In this document: one piece after another, positions 1 to 9,167 of the stretch
How positions within the stretch are numbered: position 1 is the first letter of the stretch
Layout of the letters: every line of letters starts with the position of its first letter
Assembly: GCA_007118855.1 (NCBI GenBank)
Contig: SKQU01000214.1
Span: 1 to 50,816, forward strand
Source: Spirochaetaceae bacterium
Lineage (GTDB): Bacteria; Spirochaetota; Spirochaetia; DSM-27196; SLST01
Reading direction: 5' to 3'
DNA: 50,816 nt
The notes under the pieces: model-generated
The model's database searches: none
What the model was told of the DNA's origin: nothing
The model's input: only the letters and a program-made list of their open reading frames with translations
Translations under genes and position numbers: made by a program

Positions 1-374
1 AGCAGCTCGAGATCCGACTGCTCGGCTGCGTACTTCGCGATGTCGGTGAGTGTCCCGCCTCCAAGGACGACCAGGGCGCGGCTGCCGGCCTCTGCAGCCG
101 TGCGCGCGACCCGTTCGGCGATCTCGATGTCCGGTATGACGATGGGACTGCCGGGGAGGATCATCGCGCAGCCTCCGCCTGTCGCGTCCACGACCTCGGC
201 AGCCGCGGCGGCGGTATTCTCGTCGGCGAGCAGGGCGACTCTGCCGCCGAGCGCGCGCCGGGTGGCGCGCAGCAGCCGGGCAAGCTCGGCAGGAGAGCCG
301 GCGACAACCCGCGGCGACGGCGCGAGACGGTGGGTCAGACGGCGGTATCGCGGGTACAGACGAAGGTATTTCAT
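1..374 (-). CDS. Iron-containing alcohol dehydrogenase / sn-glycerol-1-phosphate dehydrogenase-like protein, N-terminal part (runs off left edge)
   Basis: Reverse-strand reading from ATG at 374 is open to position 1: MKYLRLYPRYRRLTHRLAPSPRVVAGSPAELARLLRATRRALGGRVALLADENTAAA...LVVLGGGTLTDIAKYAAEQSDLEL. The GGGTLTDIAKYAA motif is typical of the G1PDH/AraM/Fe-ADH superfamily. Not in the ORF track because it is truncated. Confidence 0.6.
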   Translation of the reverse strand, partial: MKYLRLYPRYRRLTHRLAPSPRVVAGSPAELARLLRATRRALGGRVALLADENTAAAAAEVVDATGGGCAMILPGSPIVIPDIEIAERVARTAAEAGSRALVVLGGGTLTDIAKYAAEQSDLEL

Positions 375-387
375 GCGATTCGAGCGA

Positions 388-416
388 AGTATATTGGGGA
401 GCTCCCGCGGGCTCAA
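388..416 (-). promoter_or_regulatory. Sigma70-type promoter TTGAGC-N17-TATACT upstream of the G1PDH-like gene
   Basis: Reverse complement of 411-416 is TTGAGC and of 388-393 is TATACT; 17-nt spacer. Confidence 0.45.
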
Positions 417-478
417 CCGCCTGGACAGGCAAGAAGACGCGGGTATTCGCTTTTCCGACGATGCGATATAAAGAAACG

Positions 479-1285
479 GTGGTTTCCTCGGAGGTGATCA
501 CCGTCCCGGAGCTGCAGAGACTCGTCGGGACGGATCGCATCTGTCTGCTCGACGCACGCGACCCCGAAGCATACGAGCACGGACACATACCGGGCGCGGT
601 AAATCTGCATCCTTCACGACTCGAGCACTCGGTGCTGCTCAACTGGGGCGAAGAGGTCCCGGATCAGCTGCGTGCGATTGAGGACGTCACCGCGAGTCTG
701 CGTGCCGCGGGAGTGTCAAACGACGCGACCGTGTGCGTATACGACGAGGGAGGCGACTTTCTCGCGTCGCGGCTGTGGTGGGCGCTCGACGTGACGGGCC
801 ATCAGCGGCACCGCCTCCTGGACGGCGGGTTCTCGACCTGGCTCCGGGACGTGCAGGCAGTCTCCATCGAACACCCGTCACCCGCGCCGGGCGGCTTCGT
901 GCCCTCACGCACGGACCAGAGGCGGCTGGGCTTCTGCGACGTCATCACGGCCATCGACAGTCCCCGGATGATCATGTGCAACACCCTTCCGTTCGAGTCG
1001 TACCTCCAGGCGACGATCCCGGGCAGCGTGAGCTTCCCCTACACCGAGACCTATGCCGACGACAATCCTCCGCTCCTTCGCAGCCGGCATGAGCTTGCCG
1101 CGAGCTTTCTCACGCGTGGCGTGAGCGCTCAGCACCACCTGGTCTGCTTCTGTCGGCTTGGGTACAGCGCCTCACAGCTCTACTTCGCAGCGCGCTACGC
1201 CGGATTCCCTCATGTAAGCCTCTACGACGGCGGCATGGTAGACTGGAGCGCCCGCGGAGGCGAGCTGGTACCGGGAGCCGGCTGA
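479..1285 (+). CDS. Tandem-rhodanese sulfurtransferase
   Basis: Two rhodanese repeats (LLDARDPEAYEHGHIPGAVNL; LVCFCRLGYSASQLYFAARYAGFPHVSLYDGGMVDW) with catalytic-loop CRLGYS. ORF track starts at 461; GTG at 479 lies 6 nt after TATAAA and may be the true start. Confidence 0.85.
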   Translation: MVSSEVITVPELQRLVGTDRICLLDARDPEAYEHGHIPGAVNLHPSRLEHSVLLNWGEEVPDQLRAIEDVTASLRAAGVSNDATVCVYDEGGDFLASRLWWALDVTGHQRHRLLDGGFSTWLRDVQAVSIEHPSPAPGGFVPSRTDQRRLGFCDVITAIDSPRMIMCNTLPFESYLQATIPGSVSFPYTETYADDNPPLLRSRHELAASFLTRGVSAQHHLVCFCRLGYSASQLYFAARYAGFPHVSLYDGGMVDWSARGGELVPGAG

Positions 1286-1287
1286 GC

Positions 1288-2136
1288 ATGCCAGGGCTTG
1301 ACTGTCACAGAGCCGGTCAGGAGAGCACTCGCACGCTCGCGGCACTTTACGCGGCACTGCTGGAGGAGCAGGGCTTGCCGACCGGAATCGGCGCGGCTGA
1401 GCTGGAGCACAGGATGGTGGGATATCTCGCCGGCGGATACCAGGCGGTGCTCTTCACATGGGATGAGACGACGGTGGGGTACTGTCTCTATCGTCTCTAC
1501 CCGAAGTACGCGCATGTTCGACACTTCTACGTCGACCGGACGGCCGCCCGGAAGCTCCGGGTCGCAGACGCATTCGGGCTCTTTCGCGACCGCGAGCTCA
1601 GCGGTTACGCGTCGGTCCGTATGGATATCCCGGAACCGGCCCGGGAGTCGATCGGCGTGTGGGAAGCGATCGGCTTCCGTCCACGAAGCAGGCGGCTGGA
1701 GCTGCAGACCGCGACAAAGCGCAAAACGCGCAAGTCATGCGGCGCGGTGATCTACCGCAGGGTGATCCGAAGGCCTTTCTTTCTCCTGGTACAGCATCAG
1801 AACGGAGGGCACTGGAGCTTCCCCAAGGGTCACGTCGCGGAGGAGGAGTCCGAGATGGACACGGCCCGTCGGGAGATCGCGGAGGAGACCGGCCTGCGGG
1901 TGAGCTTCCGACGGGGATTCTACGAACGCATCTACTACCTCACGTCGAAGGCCCGCCGCAAGGAGGTGGTGTACTTCCTCTCCCGAGTCCGCCGTCCGCG
2001 CGTTCGTCGGCAGGCCGGCGAGATCGCCTCGGCCAGGTGGCTCTCCTACCGGCGGGCACGGGAGCGTCTCACCTACGAGAACTCCAGACTCGTGCTCGAC
2101 CGGGCGTACGCCTTCATCACCGAAAACGACAGCTGA
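1288..2136 (+). CDS. GNAT-like N-terminal domain fused to a Nudix hydrolase
   Basis: Complete Nudix box GHVAEEESEMDTARREIAEETGL in the C-terminal half. N-terminal half resembles an acetyltransferase (VGYCLYRLYPKYAHVRHFYVDRTAARKLRVADAFGLFRDRE...GVWEAIGFRPRSRRLEL). Confidence 0.8.
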   Translation: MPGLDCHRAGQESTRTLAALYAALLEEQGLPTGIGAAELEHRMVGYLAGGYQAVLFTWDETTVGYCLYRLYPKYAHVRHFYVDRTAARKLRVADAFGLFRDRELSGYASVRMDIPEPARESIGVWEAIGFRPRSRRLELQTATKRKTRKSCGAVIYRRVIRRPFFLLVQHQNGGHWSFPKGHVAEEESEMDTARREIAEETGLRVSFRRGFYERIYYLTSKARRKEVVYFLSRVRRPRVRRQAGEIASARWLSYRRARERLTYENSRLVLDRAYAFITENDS

Positions 2137-2146
2137 CTCGGCGCAC

Positions 2147-2176
2147 TTGCACGAACCGGGCCATGCCCGGTACTCT
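2147..2176 (+). promoter_or_regulatory. Promoter TTGCAC-N18-TACTCT with a perfect inverted repeat in the spacer
   Basis: TTGCAC 2147-2152, TACTCT 2171-2176, CCGGGC-cat-GCCCGG at 2156-2170; AAGGAG ribosome-binding site before ATG 2211. Confidence 0.5.
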
Positions 2177-2210
2177 GAACAGAACGTACCCGAACTCGAA
2201 GGAGAAGTGT

Positions 2211-3428
2211 ATGAATCGAACGACCAGCCCTGCAACCGTGTTCCGCAAGTGCTTTGAATGGGAAGCGGCTGCGAAGGCACGAGAGAGCGGACTGTACCCG
2301 TTCTTCCGCCCGATCGGGGAAGCACGCGGCACCAAGGTGATTATCGAAGGTCGCGAGATGATCATGGCAGGATCCAACAACTACCTGGGGCTTGCGACCG
2401 ACCCAAGGATGAAGGAGCGCGCGAGAGCAGCCATAGAGCACTACGGTACGAGTTGCTCCGGCTCACGCTTCATGAACGGAACACTCGCCCTGCACGAGGA
2501 GCTCGAGGTTCGCCTGGCGGCCTTCGTCGGCAAGGAAGCGGCGCTTTGCTTCACGACGGGCTACCAGACCAACCTCGGGTGCATCTCGGCGCTGATCGGA
2601 CGCGGCGATCATGTCGTGTCGGACAAGTACAACCATGCCTCCATCATGGACGGCATCTTCATGACGGTTGGGCTGAACCGGAACGTCAACGTTCATCGGT
2701 ACAAGCACAACAACATGGAGGACCTGGAGAAGGTGCTTGCCGCGATTCCGATCGATGAGTCGAAGCTGATCGTGACCGACGGGGTCTTCTCCATGGAGGG
2801 CGATATCGTGAACCTGCCGAAGGTCCGCGAGCTCGCCGACCGGTACAATGCCGCCGTCTACCTCGACGAGGCGCACGCGATCGGCGTCGTGGGACCCACC
2901 GGACGTGGCGTGACCGAACACTACGGGAACCCTGATCTCGCGGATCTGATCATGTGCACCTTCAGCAAGAGCTTCGGGTCGATCGGGGGCTTCGTCGCCG
3001 GCGACCACATGGTGGTGGACTATATCAAGCACTTCGCTCGACCCCTCATCTTCAGCGCGAGCATTCCGCCCGCGAACCTCGGCGCGGCAATGGCGGCGCT
3101 CGATATCATGCAGGAGGAGCCCGACCGGGTGCGTCGCCTGCAGCAGATAGCGCAGAAGATGATCGCCGGTTTCACCGAGCTCGGGTTCAACGTCGGCACC
3201 GCCGAAACGCCGATCGTGCCGCTGGTGATCGGGGACGACGAAAAGACCTTCCTCTTCTGGAAGAGCATGTTCGAGCGCGGAGTCTACGTGAACCCGGTCA
3301 TCAGCCCCGCGGTTCCGCCCAACCGTTCGCTGATCCGCACGAGCTACATGGCCATCCACGAGGACCACGAGCTCGACACGATCCTCGAGATCTCGGGCGA
3401 AGAGGCGCGCAAGATCGGGATCATCTGA
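2211..3428 (+). CDS. PLP-dependent alpha-oxoamine synthase family protein, serine palmitoyltransferase-like
   Basis: SNNYLGLA, GTSCSGSRFMNGT, DKYNHASIMDG, YLDEAHAIGVVG and FSKSFGSIGGF motifs of the 2-amino-3-ketobutyrate CoA ligase/AONS/SPT family. AAGGAG ribosome-binding site before ATG 2211. Confidence 0.85.
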   Translation: MNRTTSPATVFRKCFEWEAAAKARESGLYPFFRPIGEARGTKVIIEGREMIMAGSNNYLGLATDPRMKERARAAIEHYGTSCSGSRFMNGTLALHEELEVRLAAFVGKEAALCFTTGYQTNLGCISALIGRGDHVVSDKYNHASIMDGIFMTVGLNRNVNVHRYKHNNMEDLEKVLAAIPIDESKLIVTDGVFSMEGDIVNLPKVRELADRYNAAVYLDEAHAIGVVGPTGRGVTEHYGNPDLADLIMCTFSKSFGSIGGFVAGDHMVVDYIKHFARPLIFSASIPPANLGAAMAALDIMQEEPDRVRRLQQIAQKMIAGFTELGFNVGTAETPIVPLVIGDDEKTFLFWKSMFERGVYVNPVISPAVPPNRSLIRTSYMAIHEDHELDTILEISGEEARKIGII

Positions 3429-3455
3429 GTACGTCCGCGCAGTGCTTCTGGGCGG

Positions 3456-3484
3456 TTGACATGTGTTCGGCCGGACGCGAGAAT
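3456..3484 (+). promoter_or_regulatory. Promoter TTGACA-N17-GAGAAT, predicted leaderless for proC
   Basis: TTGACA 3456-3461, GAGAAT 3479-3484, then 6 nt and ATG at 3491. Confidence 0.55.
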
Positions 3485-3490
3485 GCGCCG

Positions 3491-4288
3491 ATGCGTATAG
3501 GTTTCATCGGCACCGGTAACATGGCGAGCGCGCTTGCGGCATCGGTCGCGGGGGGAGACCCCGGGATCGGTATCACCGGGTTCGACGTCAGCCCGGAACA
3601 GCTCAAACGGTTCAGGACCCGGGTTCCCGGAGCCGCCGCCGCCGCGGATAACCGCGAGGTGGTCGCAACATCCAACCTCGTGTTCCTCGCGGTCAAGCCA
3701 CAGGCGGTGAAGCCGGTGCTCGAGGAGATCTCCGGAACCGACGCGCTCATCGTTTCGATCCTCGCTGGGGTCAGGCTCGCCGCCCTGGAGGCGGCCCTGC
3801 CCCGGGCACGGCTCGTACGCGTGATGCCCAATGCCCCCGCCCTCGTGGGGGCGATGGCCGCCGCCTACTCCGGCGGGACGCGTGCCGGCGACGATGACCT
3901 CGAGCTCGTGGGCGCGGTCCTCGGACACGCCGGGATCGCGATGCGCCTGCCGGAGGAACTGCTCGACGCGGTGACCGGTGTATCAGGGTCAGGGCCCGCA
4001 TTCGTGGCGCGGTTCATTGAGGCGTTCACCGACGCGGCGATCGCCGCAGGCATCCCGCGGCCGGCGGCTGTACAGCTCGTGCTCGCGACCTTCTGCGGCA
4101 CCGCACGCCTGCTCGAAGAGAAGCAGCTCGCGCCGGAGGAGCTCGTCGCAATGGTGAGCTCTCCGGGAGGCACAACGGTGGCCGGTCGCGCCGTCCTCGA
4201 ATCTTCGGATCTGGCGTCGGTCATACGACAGACGGTGTCTACAACGATCGCCCGCAGCAGGGAACTCGGCGACGAGGGGGCCCGGTGA
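3491..4288 (+). CDS. proC: Pyrroline-5-carboxylate reductase
   Basis: MRIGFIGTGNMASAL Rossmann start; VSGSGPAFV and SSPGGTTVAGRAVLE signatures. Confidence 0.93.
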   Translation: MRIGFIGTGNMASALAASVAGGDPGIGITGFDVSPEQLKRFRTRVPGAAAAADNREVVATSNLVFLAVKPQAVKPVLEEISGTDALIVSILAGVRLAALEAALPRARLVRVMPNAPALVGAMAAAYSGGTRAGDDDLELVGAVLGHAGIAMRLPEELLDAVTGVSGSGPAFVARFIEAFTDAAIAAGIPRPAAVQLVLATFCGTARLLEEKQLAPEELVAMVSSPGGTTVAGRAVLESSDLASVIRQTVSTTIARSRELGDEGAR

Positions 4289-5556
4289 TGCAGGTAGCTG
4301 ACCAGGTTGCCGCGGCGCGGGCCGCCTTCTACCGTCTCGCGACCTCGCCGGAGGAGACGAGGAACCGAATCCTTCTCGCCATGGCCGAGTTGCTCGGCTC
4401 CGAGCTCGAGGAGATCCTTGCGGCAAACGCCCGCGACGCCTCGGCCGCCGAGGATTCGGGACTCGCCGCGCCGCTGTACAAGCGCCTCGTGCTCACGGAG
4501 GCGAAGCTGCGTACGATGGCGGACAGCCTGCGAAGCGTCGCCGCGCTGCCGGACCCGATCGGCAGGACCGAGCTCGTGCGGGAGCTCGACGACGGGCTCG
4601 AGCTACGGCGAATCCGCGTGCCGATCGGCGTGATCGGCGTCGTGTTCGAGTCGCGGCCGGACGCCCTCGTGCAGATCGCCTCGCTCGCGCTCAAGAGCGG
4701 AAACGCGGTCATCCTCAAGGGCGGGAGCGAAGCGCGCGAGACCAACCGCGTGCTTCACTCGCTGTTCGTGCGGGCGATCGCGCACGCCGAGCTGTCCAAC
4801 GCCCTGCAGCTCGTTGAGACCCGCGAGCAGATCAGGACCATGCTCGAGCTCGACGACCAGATCGACCTGATGATCCCGCGCGGATCGAATGATCTGGTGC
4901 GGTTCATCCAGCAGAACACGCGGATCCCGGTGCTCGGTCACGCCGACGGGCTGTGCCACCTCTACATCCACCACGATGCCGATCCTTCCATGGCGGCGGC
5001 GGTCGCCAGGGACGCCAAGACGCAATACCCCGCGGTGTGCAACGCGATCGAGACGCTCCTCGTGCATGAGGAGGCGGCGCATACGCTGCCGATGTTGGCC
5101 GATGCGATGCCGGAGGTCGAGCTGCGCGGCTGTGAGCGGACGCGCTCGCGAATCGACGCGCTGCCGGCGGATGAGAACGACTGGAGGGCCGAGTACAACG
5201 ATCTCATCCTTTCGGTGCGGATCGTCGACTCGCTCGACGAGGCGATCGCGCATGTCAATCGGTACGGTTCTCACCACACAGATGCGATCGTCACGTCCTC
5301 ACCGGAGGTCGCGGAGCGGTTCCTTCGCGAGGTGGACTCGAGCTCGGTGCTCTGGAACGCATCCACCCGCTTCGCCGACGGTTTCCGCTACGGCCTTGGG
5401 GCAGAGGTCGGTATTTCGACCGGCAAGGTCCACGCCCGCGGACCTGTTGGGCTTGAGGGGCTCACCACGACGCAGTACAGGGTGATCGGACACGGTCAGA
5501 TCGTCGCAGACTACGCCGAAGGACGTCGGTCCTTCACGCACCGGGACCACGCGTGA
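4285..5556 (+). CDS. proA: Glutamate-5-semialdehyde dehydrogenase (gamma-glutamyl phosphate reductase)
   Basis: IRVPIGVIGVVFESRPDALVQIASLALKSGNAVILKGGSEA...TQYPAVCNAIETLLVH...YNDLILSVRIVDSLDEAIAHVNRYGSHHTDAIVT; overlaps the proC stop. Confidence 0.95.
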   Translation: MMQVADQVAAARAAFYRLATSPEETRNRILLAMAELLGSELEEILAANARDASAAEDSGLAAPLYKRLVLTEAKLRTMADSLRSVAALPDPIGRTELVRELDDGLELRRIRVPIGVIGVVFESRPDALVQIASLALKSGNAVILKGGSEARETNRVLHSLFVRAIAHAELSNALQLVETREQIRTMLELDDQIDLMIPRGSNDLVRFIQQNTRIPVLGHADGLCHLYIHHDADPSMAAAVARDAKTQYPAVCNAIETLLVHEEAAHTLPMLADAMPEVELRGCERTRSRIDALPADENDWRAEYNDLILSVRIVDSLDEAIAHVNRYGSHHTDAIVTSSPEVAERFLREVDSSSVLWNASTRFADGFRYGLGAEVGISTGKVHARGPVGLEGLTTTQYRVIGHGQIVADYAEGRRSFTHRDHA

Positions 5557-6338
5557 AGATCCTCGTCAAGATCGGCAGTTCGCTCATCAGCGATGGCCCC
5601 CGCGTACGTTTTCCCTGGCTCGCGCAGAAGGTATGGGAGATCGCAGCTCTCGCCGGCGAAGGGCACCGCTTTCTCATCGTCAGCTCCGGCGCGGTGGCGG
5701 CCGGCATGGAACTGCAGGGGATCACCGTGCGCCCTGTCGATATCACCGAGTTGCAGCTCCTGTCCGGAATAGGTCAGGTCCGGCTCATGACCTACTACAA
5801 GGATCTCTTCCGCGAATGGAGCATCCCGGTTGCACAGGTTCTGCTGACGCACCACAACTTCGCAAGTGACCGCGAGCGCTCTACCGTCACCCAGATCATC
5901 CACGCCTACCTTCGCGATGGGGTCATCCCCATCGTGAACGAGAACGACATGGTCGACAAGGAAGAGTTCGATTACCAGAAGAGCTTCTCCGACAACGACA
6001 TACTCGCCGCGCTCGTCGGGGCCAGCCTGGGCGTGGATCTGGCGATCCTGCTCACCGACGTGGACGGGCTCTACGCGACGGATCCCAAGAAGGGCGAGAG
6101 CGTGGCGCTCATCAGCGAGGTGCCGCGGGTGACGGAGGAGATCGAGGCGATGGCGAGCGCCGAGGGGAACGCGCTCGGCCTGGGCGGGATGCGCTCCAAG
6201 GTTGTTGCCGCCCGACGACTGACCGAGGCCGGTGTCCCAACGCTAATCGCCTCAGGGGAGTACGCGCTCTGCGACGTGATCTCACGCAGGTCACCGGCGA
6301 CTTCGTTTCTGGCCCAGGGCTCACACCGATCCTCGTAA
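5553..6338 (+). CDS. proB: Glutamate 5-kinase, short form lacking a PUA domain
   Basis: KILVKIGSSLI, IVSSGAVAAGM, IPIVNENDMVDKEE, FSDNDILAALVG, LGLGGMRSKVVAARRLTEAGVPTLIASG; 261 aa; overlaps proA. Confidence 0.93.
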   Translation: MKILVKIGSSLISDGPRVRFPWLAQKVWEIAALAGEGHRFLIVSSGAVAAGMELQGITVRPVDITELQLLSGIGQVRLMTYYKDLFREWSIPVAQVLLTHHNFASDRERSTVTQIIHAYLRDGVIPIVNENDMVDKEEFDYQKSFSDNDILAALVGASLGVDLAILLTDVDGLYATDPKKGESVALISEVPRVTEEIEAMASAEGNALGLGGMRSKVVAARRLTEAGVPTLIASGEYALCDVISRRSPATSFLAQGSHRSS

Positions 6339-6400
6339 TCCCGTAAGCATCGGCGGCGGATCATCCGATACATACTGAGAAGACTGCAGCCGGAGCACGC

Positions 6401-7930
6401 ATGAGCCCGATCGACGAGATAGCAGATCTCTTTCGCGACATCGACGGCCAGGTCGAGCTGACCGAAGGCCTGCGGAGCGTGACGTCGTGGCTCACCGCCA
6501 GGCCGGGGGTGATCGACGCGCGCATCGTCTGCTGTGACCGTATCCCGCTCGGCTCGGCGGACGGCGTCGTACCCCGGATCGCCGCCTCCCGGGCGGCTCT
6601 GCTTCCGCGTGAGATCGCGATTCTCAACGGCAAGAGCCCCATTCCGCATCACGTCTTCGGCGAAGGCGCCTCATCACCAATCACGGTCTACGCTCCGTTT
6701 ACCGGGCGAGACGGAGACGTCAACGGGGCGATCCTGGTCAAGGCAGAGTCTGCGAGGAGCTTCGTGCGCAGACACCAGGCCCATCTGCGGATCCTCGCCT
6801 CGAAGACCCGCGATCTGGTGGACCTCACCTCGCTCCGGACCAGGTCAGATTCGAGCCGTCCGGCGACCGATCTCACACCGCTGGTGATTGGCAAGCTGAT
6901 GGATCTCGTGAAGCTCCCGGTCTACCTGCTGTCGAGCTCCGGAGAGTTTCTCTTCGTGAACGAACGGTTCCTCGAACACTTCTGCTACGCGGATCTGGAG
7001 GAGCTCAACGGCCGGCCCGAGGTCTTCATCCGGCAGGCGAACTGGAGCGAGGAGCTCCAGCGACTGACCGGAGAGTCCGGATTCGCCCCCCTGGTGACCA
7101 AGATCAGGACAGGGAACGACCGCGTGCGCAGCGTCTTCGACTTCTCAATGCTCATGGGAAAGGACATTCTGGGGGTGCTCGTCGACGTCACGGACTTCGT
7201 GCAGATGAACGAGCGGCTCAAGGACGCATTGGAGGGCCAGACCCGCCTGAACGAGCAACTCTCGGCGGCAACGGGGATGCTGCAGAAGACGCAGGCGACG
7301 ACGATGAAGAGCCTCGCCAAACTCGCCGAGTACCGGGACAAGGAGACCGGAGGCCACCTGCAGCGTATCTGCGAGTACATGAAGCTGGTCGCGATCGAGC
7401 TCAACCGCGAACAACCCTATTCCTTTCACATCGCAAACGACTACGCGGACGACATCTACCTCTCCGGCATGCTTCACGACATAGGCAAGGTCGGCGTACC
7501 GGATCAGATTCTCCTGAAGCGGGGGCCGCTCGAAGGCGACGAGTGGGACATCATGAAGAAGCACACCCAATGGGGTTACACGCTGCTCAACCAGGCCGAC
7601 CATGAGCTCGGCGAGCAGAGCTTTCTCACGCTCGCCTCGCGGATCGCACTGCACCACCACGAGTGGTACAACGGGGACGGATATCCTCACGGTCTCGGTC
7701 AGGAGTCGATCCCCCTCAGCGCCAGAATCGGGGCGGTAGCCGACGTTTACGACGCGCTCACCTCGCGACGCCCGTACAAGGAGGCGTGGAGCCACGATCA
7801 GGCGGTCACCGAGATCGAGCGGCTTCGCGAGAAGCAGTTCGACCCGGTGATCACCGACATCTTCCTGCGTCTCGAGGAGAGTTTCAGGGAGGTCCGAAAC
7901 CGCGTCCCGGACGAACCGCTTATCAGCTGA
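6401..7930 (+). CDS. PAS-containing HD-GYP domain phosphodiesterase-like protein
   Basis: HDIGKVGVPDQILLKRGPL, HHHEWYNGDGYPHGL (GYP motif) and ARIGAVADVYDALTSRRPYK; PAS-like segment KLPVYLLSSSGEFLFVNERFLEHF. Confidence 0.9.
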   Translation: MSPIDEIADLFRDIDGQVELTEGLRSVTSWLTARPGVIDARIVCCDRIPLGSADGVVPRIAASRAALLPREIAILNGKSPIPHHVFGEGASSPITVYAPFTGRDGDVNGAILVKAESARSFVRRHQAHLRILASKTRDLVDLTSLRTRSDSSRPATDLTPLVIGKLMDLVKLPVYLLSSSGEFLFVNERFLEHFCYADLEELNGRPEVFIRQANWSEELQRLTGESGFAPLVTKIRTGNDRVRSVFDFSMLMGKDILGVLVDVTDFVQMNERLKDALEGQTRLNEQLSAATGMLQKTQATTMKSLAKLAEYRDKETGGHLQRICEYMKLVAIELNREQPYSFHIANDYADDIYLSGMLHDIGKVGVPDQILLKRGPLEGDEWDIMKKHTQWGYTLLNQADHELGEQSFLTLASRIALHHHEWYNGDGYPHGLGQESIPLSARIGAVADVYDALTSRRPYKEAWSHDQAVTEIERLREKQFDPVITDIFLRLEESFREVRNRVPDEPLIS

Positions 7931-9161
7931 CCGTCATCAGGTATCCTGCAAGCGCTACGAACACTCCGGCCGACCAGCCGAGCATCCTCGCCGGCTCGTA
8001 TTCGGCCCCGCCGGGCTTTCCCGTCACTGAGTCGTATTTCTCCCACAGATGTCCGGTTTCCTCGTACTGGTCGCAGACCGTCTCGAGATACCGTCGCGCA
8101 ACCCGCTTCGCCTGCTCCTGATAGCCGTATCTCGCGAGCCCGAGGCATACCATGAGCTGCACCGGAGGCCATGCGTTCGGGTACCCCCACTGATACCGTG
8201 CGGCGTCGTCGCTCTCGGTACAGGTCGACACGCCGTGCGGCCCCTCGAGTCGGGCGAGCAGCCGAACGGTGCTTCTCGCCTCGTTCTCGGTGGCGATACC
8301 GTAGATGAGCGGCCAGAACGACGCCGCATGCGCGATTCCGGTAGGCTCATCACGGACGAAGTCGTAGTCGTTGAAACCGCCGACCGCCGGATCCCACAGG
8401 TAGCGACGCATGCGGGCGACACGCTCAGCGGCGCGATCGAGCCACTCGGTCACGTCCAGGTCGAGGATCCGGGCGAAACGGGCGAAATTCCTCTCGTACT
8501 CGTACAGGTTGCTGTTGAGGTCTACCGCGGCATGGTCCGCGCATCGTCCCCGGAAACGTGGGGTGAAGTCGTGTCCGCTCTCGGCCTCGGCGATGTAGTG
8601 ATAGCCAACCTCTCGCATCGTTGTCTCGTCGGCAGGCTCCATCCCGAGCCGACGGACGAGTGTCTCGCGGTAGAACTCGGTCAGATCATGGTCGGTCGCC
8701 GAGTGAAGATAGCGGTTCAACCCGATGTCGACCACGCGGTGGGTCATCCAGAACCGGTACTCCTCCACAAGCGGTTCGTGCGCGGCCCGCAGCCAGCCGC
8801 GATCCTCGGTCTTCTCGTACACCTCGCGCACCATCATGGACAGGTACGGCGGCTGTGACCGGTTCAGATGGTAGACGGCATTGCTGTTCGGAACGAACCC
8901 GAATCTGCGGACGAGGTAGAACATGTTCTGGACATTGAACTGCGCGAGATGGACCCGATCGTGACGGATGAGCCCGAGATTCGTGAAGTAGGTGTCCCAG
9001 TAATAGAGCTCCTGAAACCGGTCGGAGGCGCACGGCACGGTGAACTCATACGGCAGATAGAGGCGCGGATGGGCATCATGTCCGACGGACCGGACCGTTG
9101 ATTCCCACTGCCCGCGAATGGTTTGCAGCAGCGGCTCGACTCGTGTGTGCAGATCGTCCAT
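7923..9161 (-). CDS. Trehalase-like glycoside hydrolase (GH37-type)
   Basis: ELYYWDTYFTNLGL, NVQNMFYLVRRFGFVPN, NRSQPPYLSMMV, QWGYPNAWPPVQ, LWEKYDSVTGKPGGAEYE match trehalase signatures; ATG at 9161 inside a longer ORF. Confidence 0.85.
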   Translation of the reverse strand: MDDLHTRVEPLLQTIRGQWESTVRSVGHDAHPRLYLPYEFTVPCASDRFQELYYWDTYFTNLGLIRHDRVHLAQFNVQNMFYLVRRFGFVPNSNAVYHLNRSQPPYLSMMVREVYEKTEDRGWLRAAHEPLVEEYRFWMTHRVVDIGLNRYLHSATDHDLTEFYRETLVRRLGMEPADETTMREVGYHYIAEAESGHDFTPRFRGRCADHAAVDLNSNLYEYERNFARFARILDLDVTEWLDRAAERVARMRRYLWDPAVGGFNDYDFVRDEPTGIAHAASFWPLIYGIATENEARSTVRLLARLEGPHGVSTCTESDDAARYQWGYPNAWPPVQLMVCLGLARYGYQEQAKRVARRYLETVCDQYEETGHLWEKYDSVTGKPGGAEYEPARMLGWSAGVFVALAGYLMTVS

Positions 9162-9167
9162 GACACA

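Noticed and set aside
1659-2210. N-terminal 184 codons of the 589-aa ORF before the SPT-like protein
   Set aside because: Out-of-frame overlap with the Nudix gene; low-complexity translation; ribosome-binding site and ATG at 2211 give the real start.
2954-3490. N-terminal extension of the 444-aa ORF containing proC
   Set aside because: Overlaps the SPT-like CDS in another frame; the conserved ProC start is MRIGFIGTGNM at 3491.
6357-6367. Palindrome CGGAT-C-ATCCG upstream of the HD-GYP gene
   Set aside because: Only 5-bp arms and no convincing -35/-10 arrangement around it; likely chance in GC-rich DNA.
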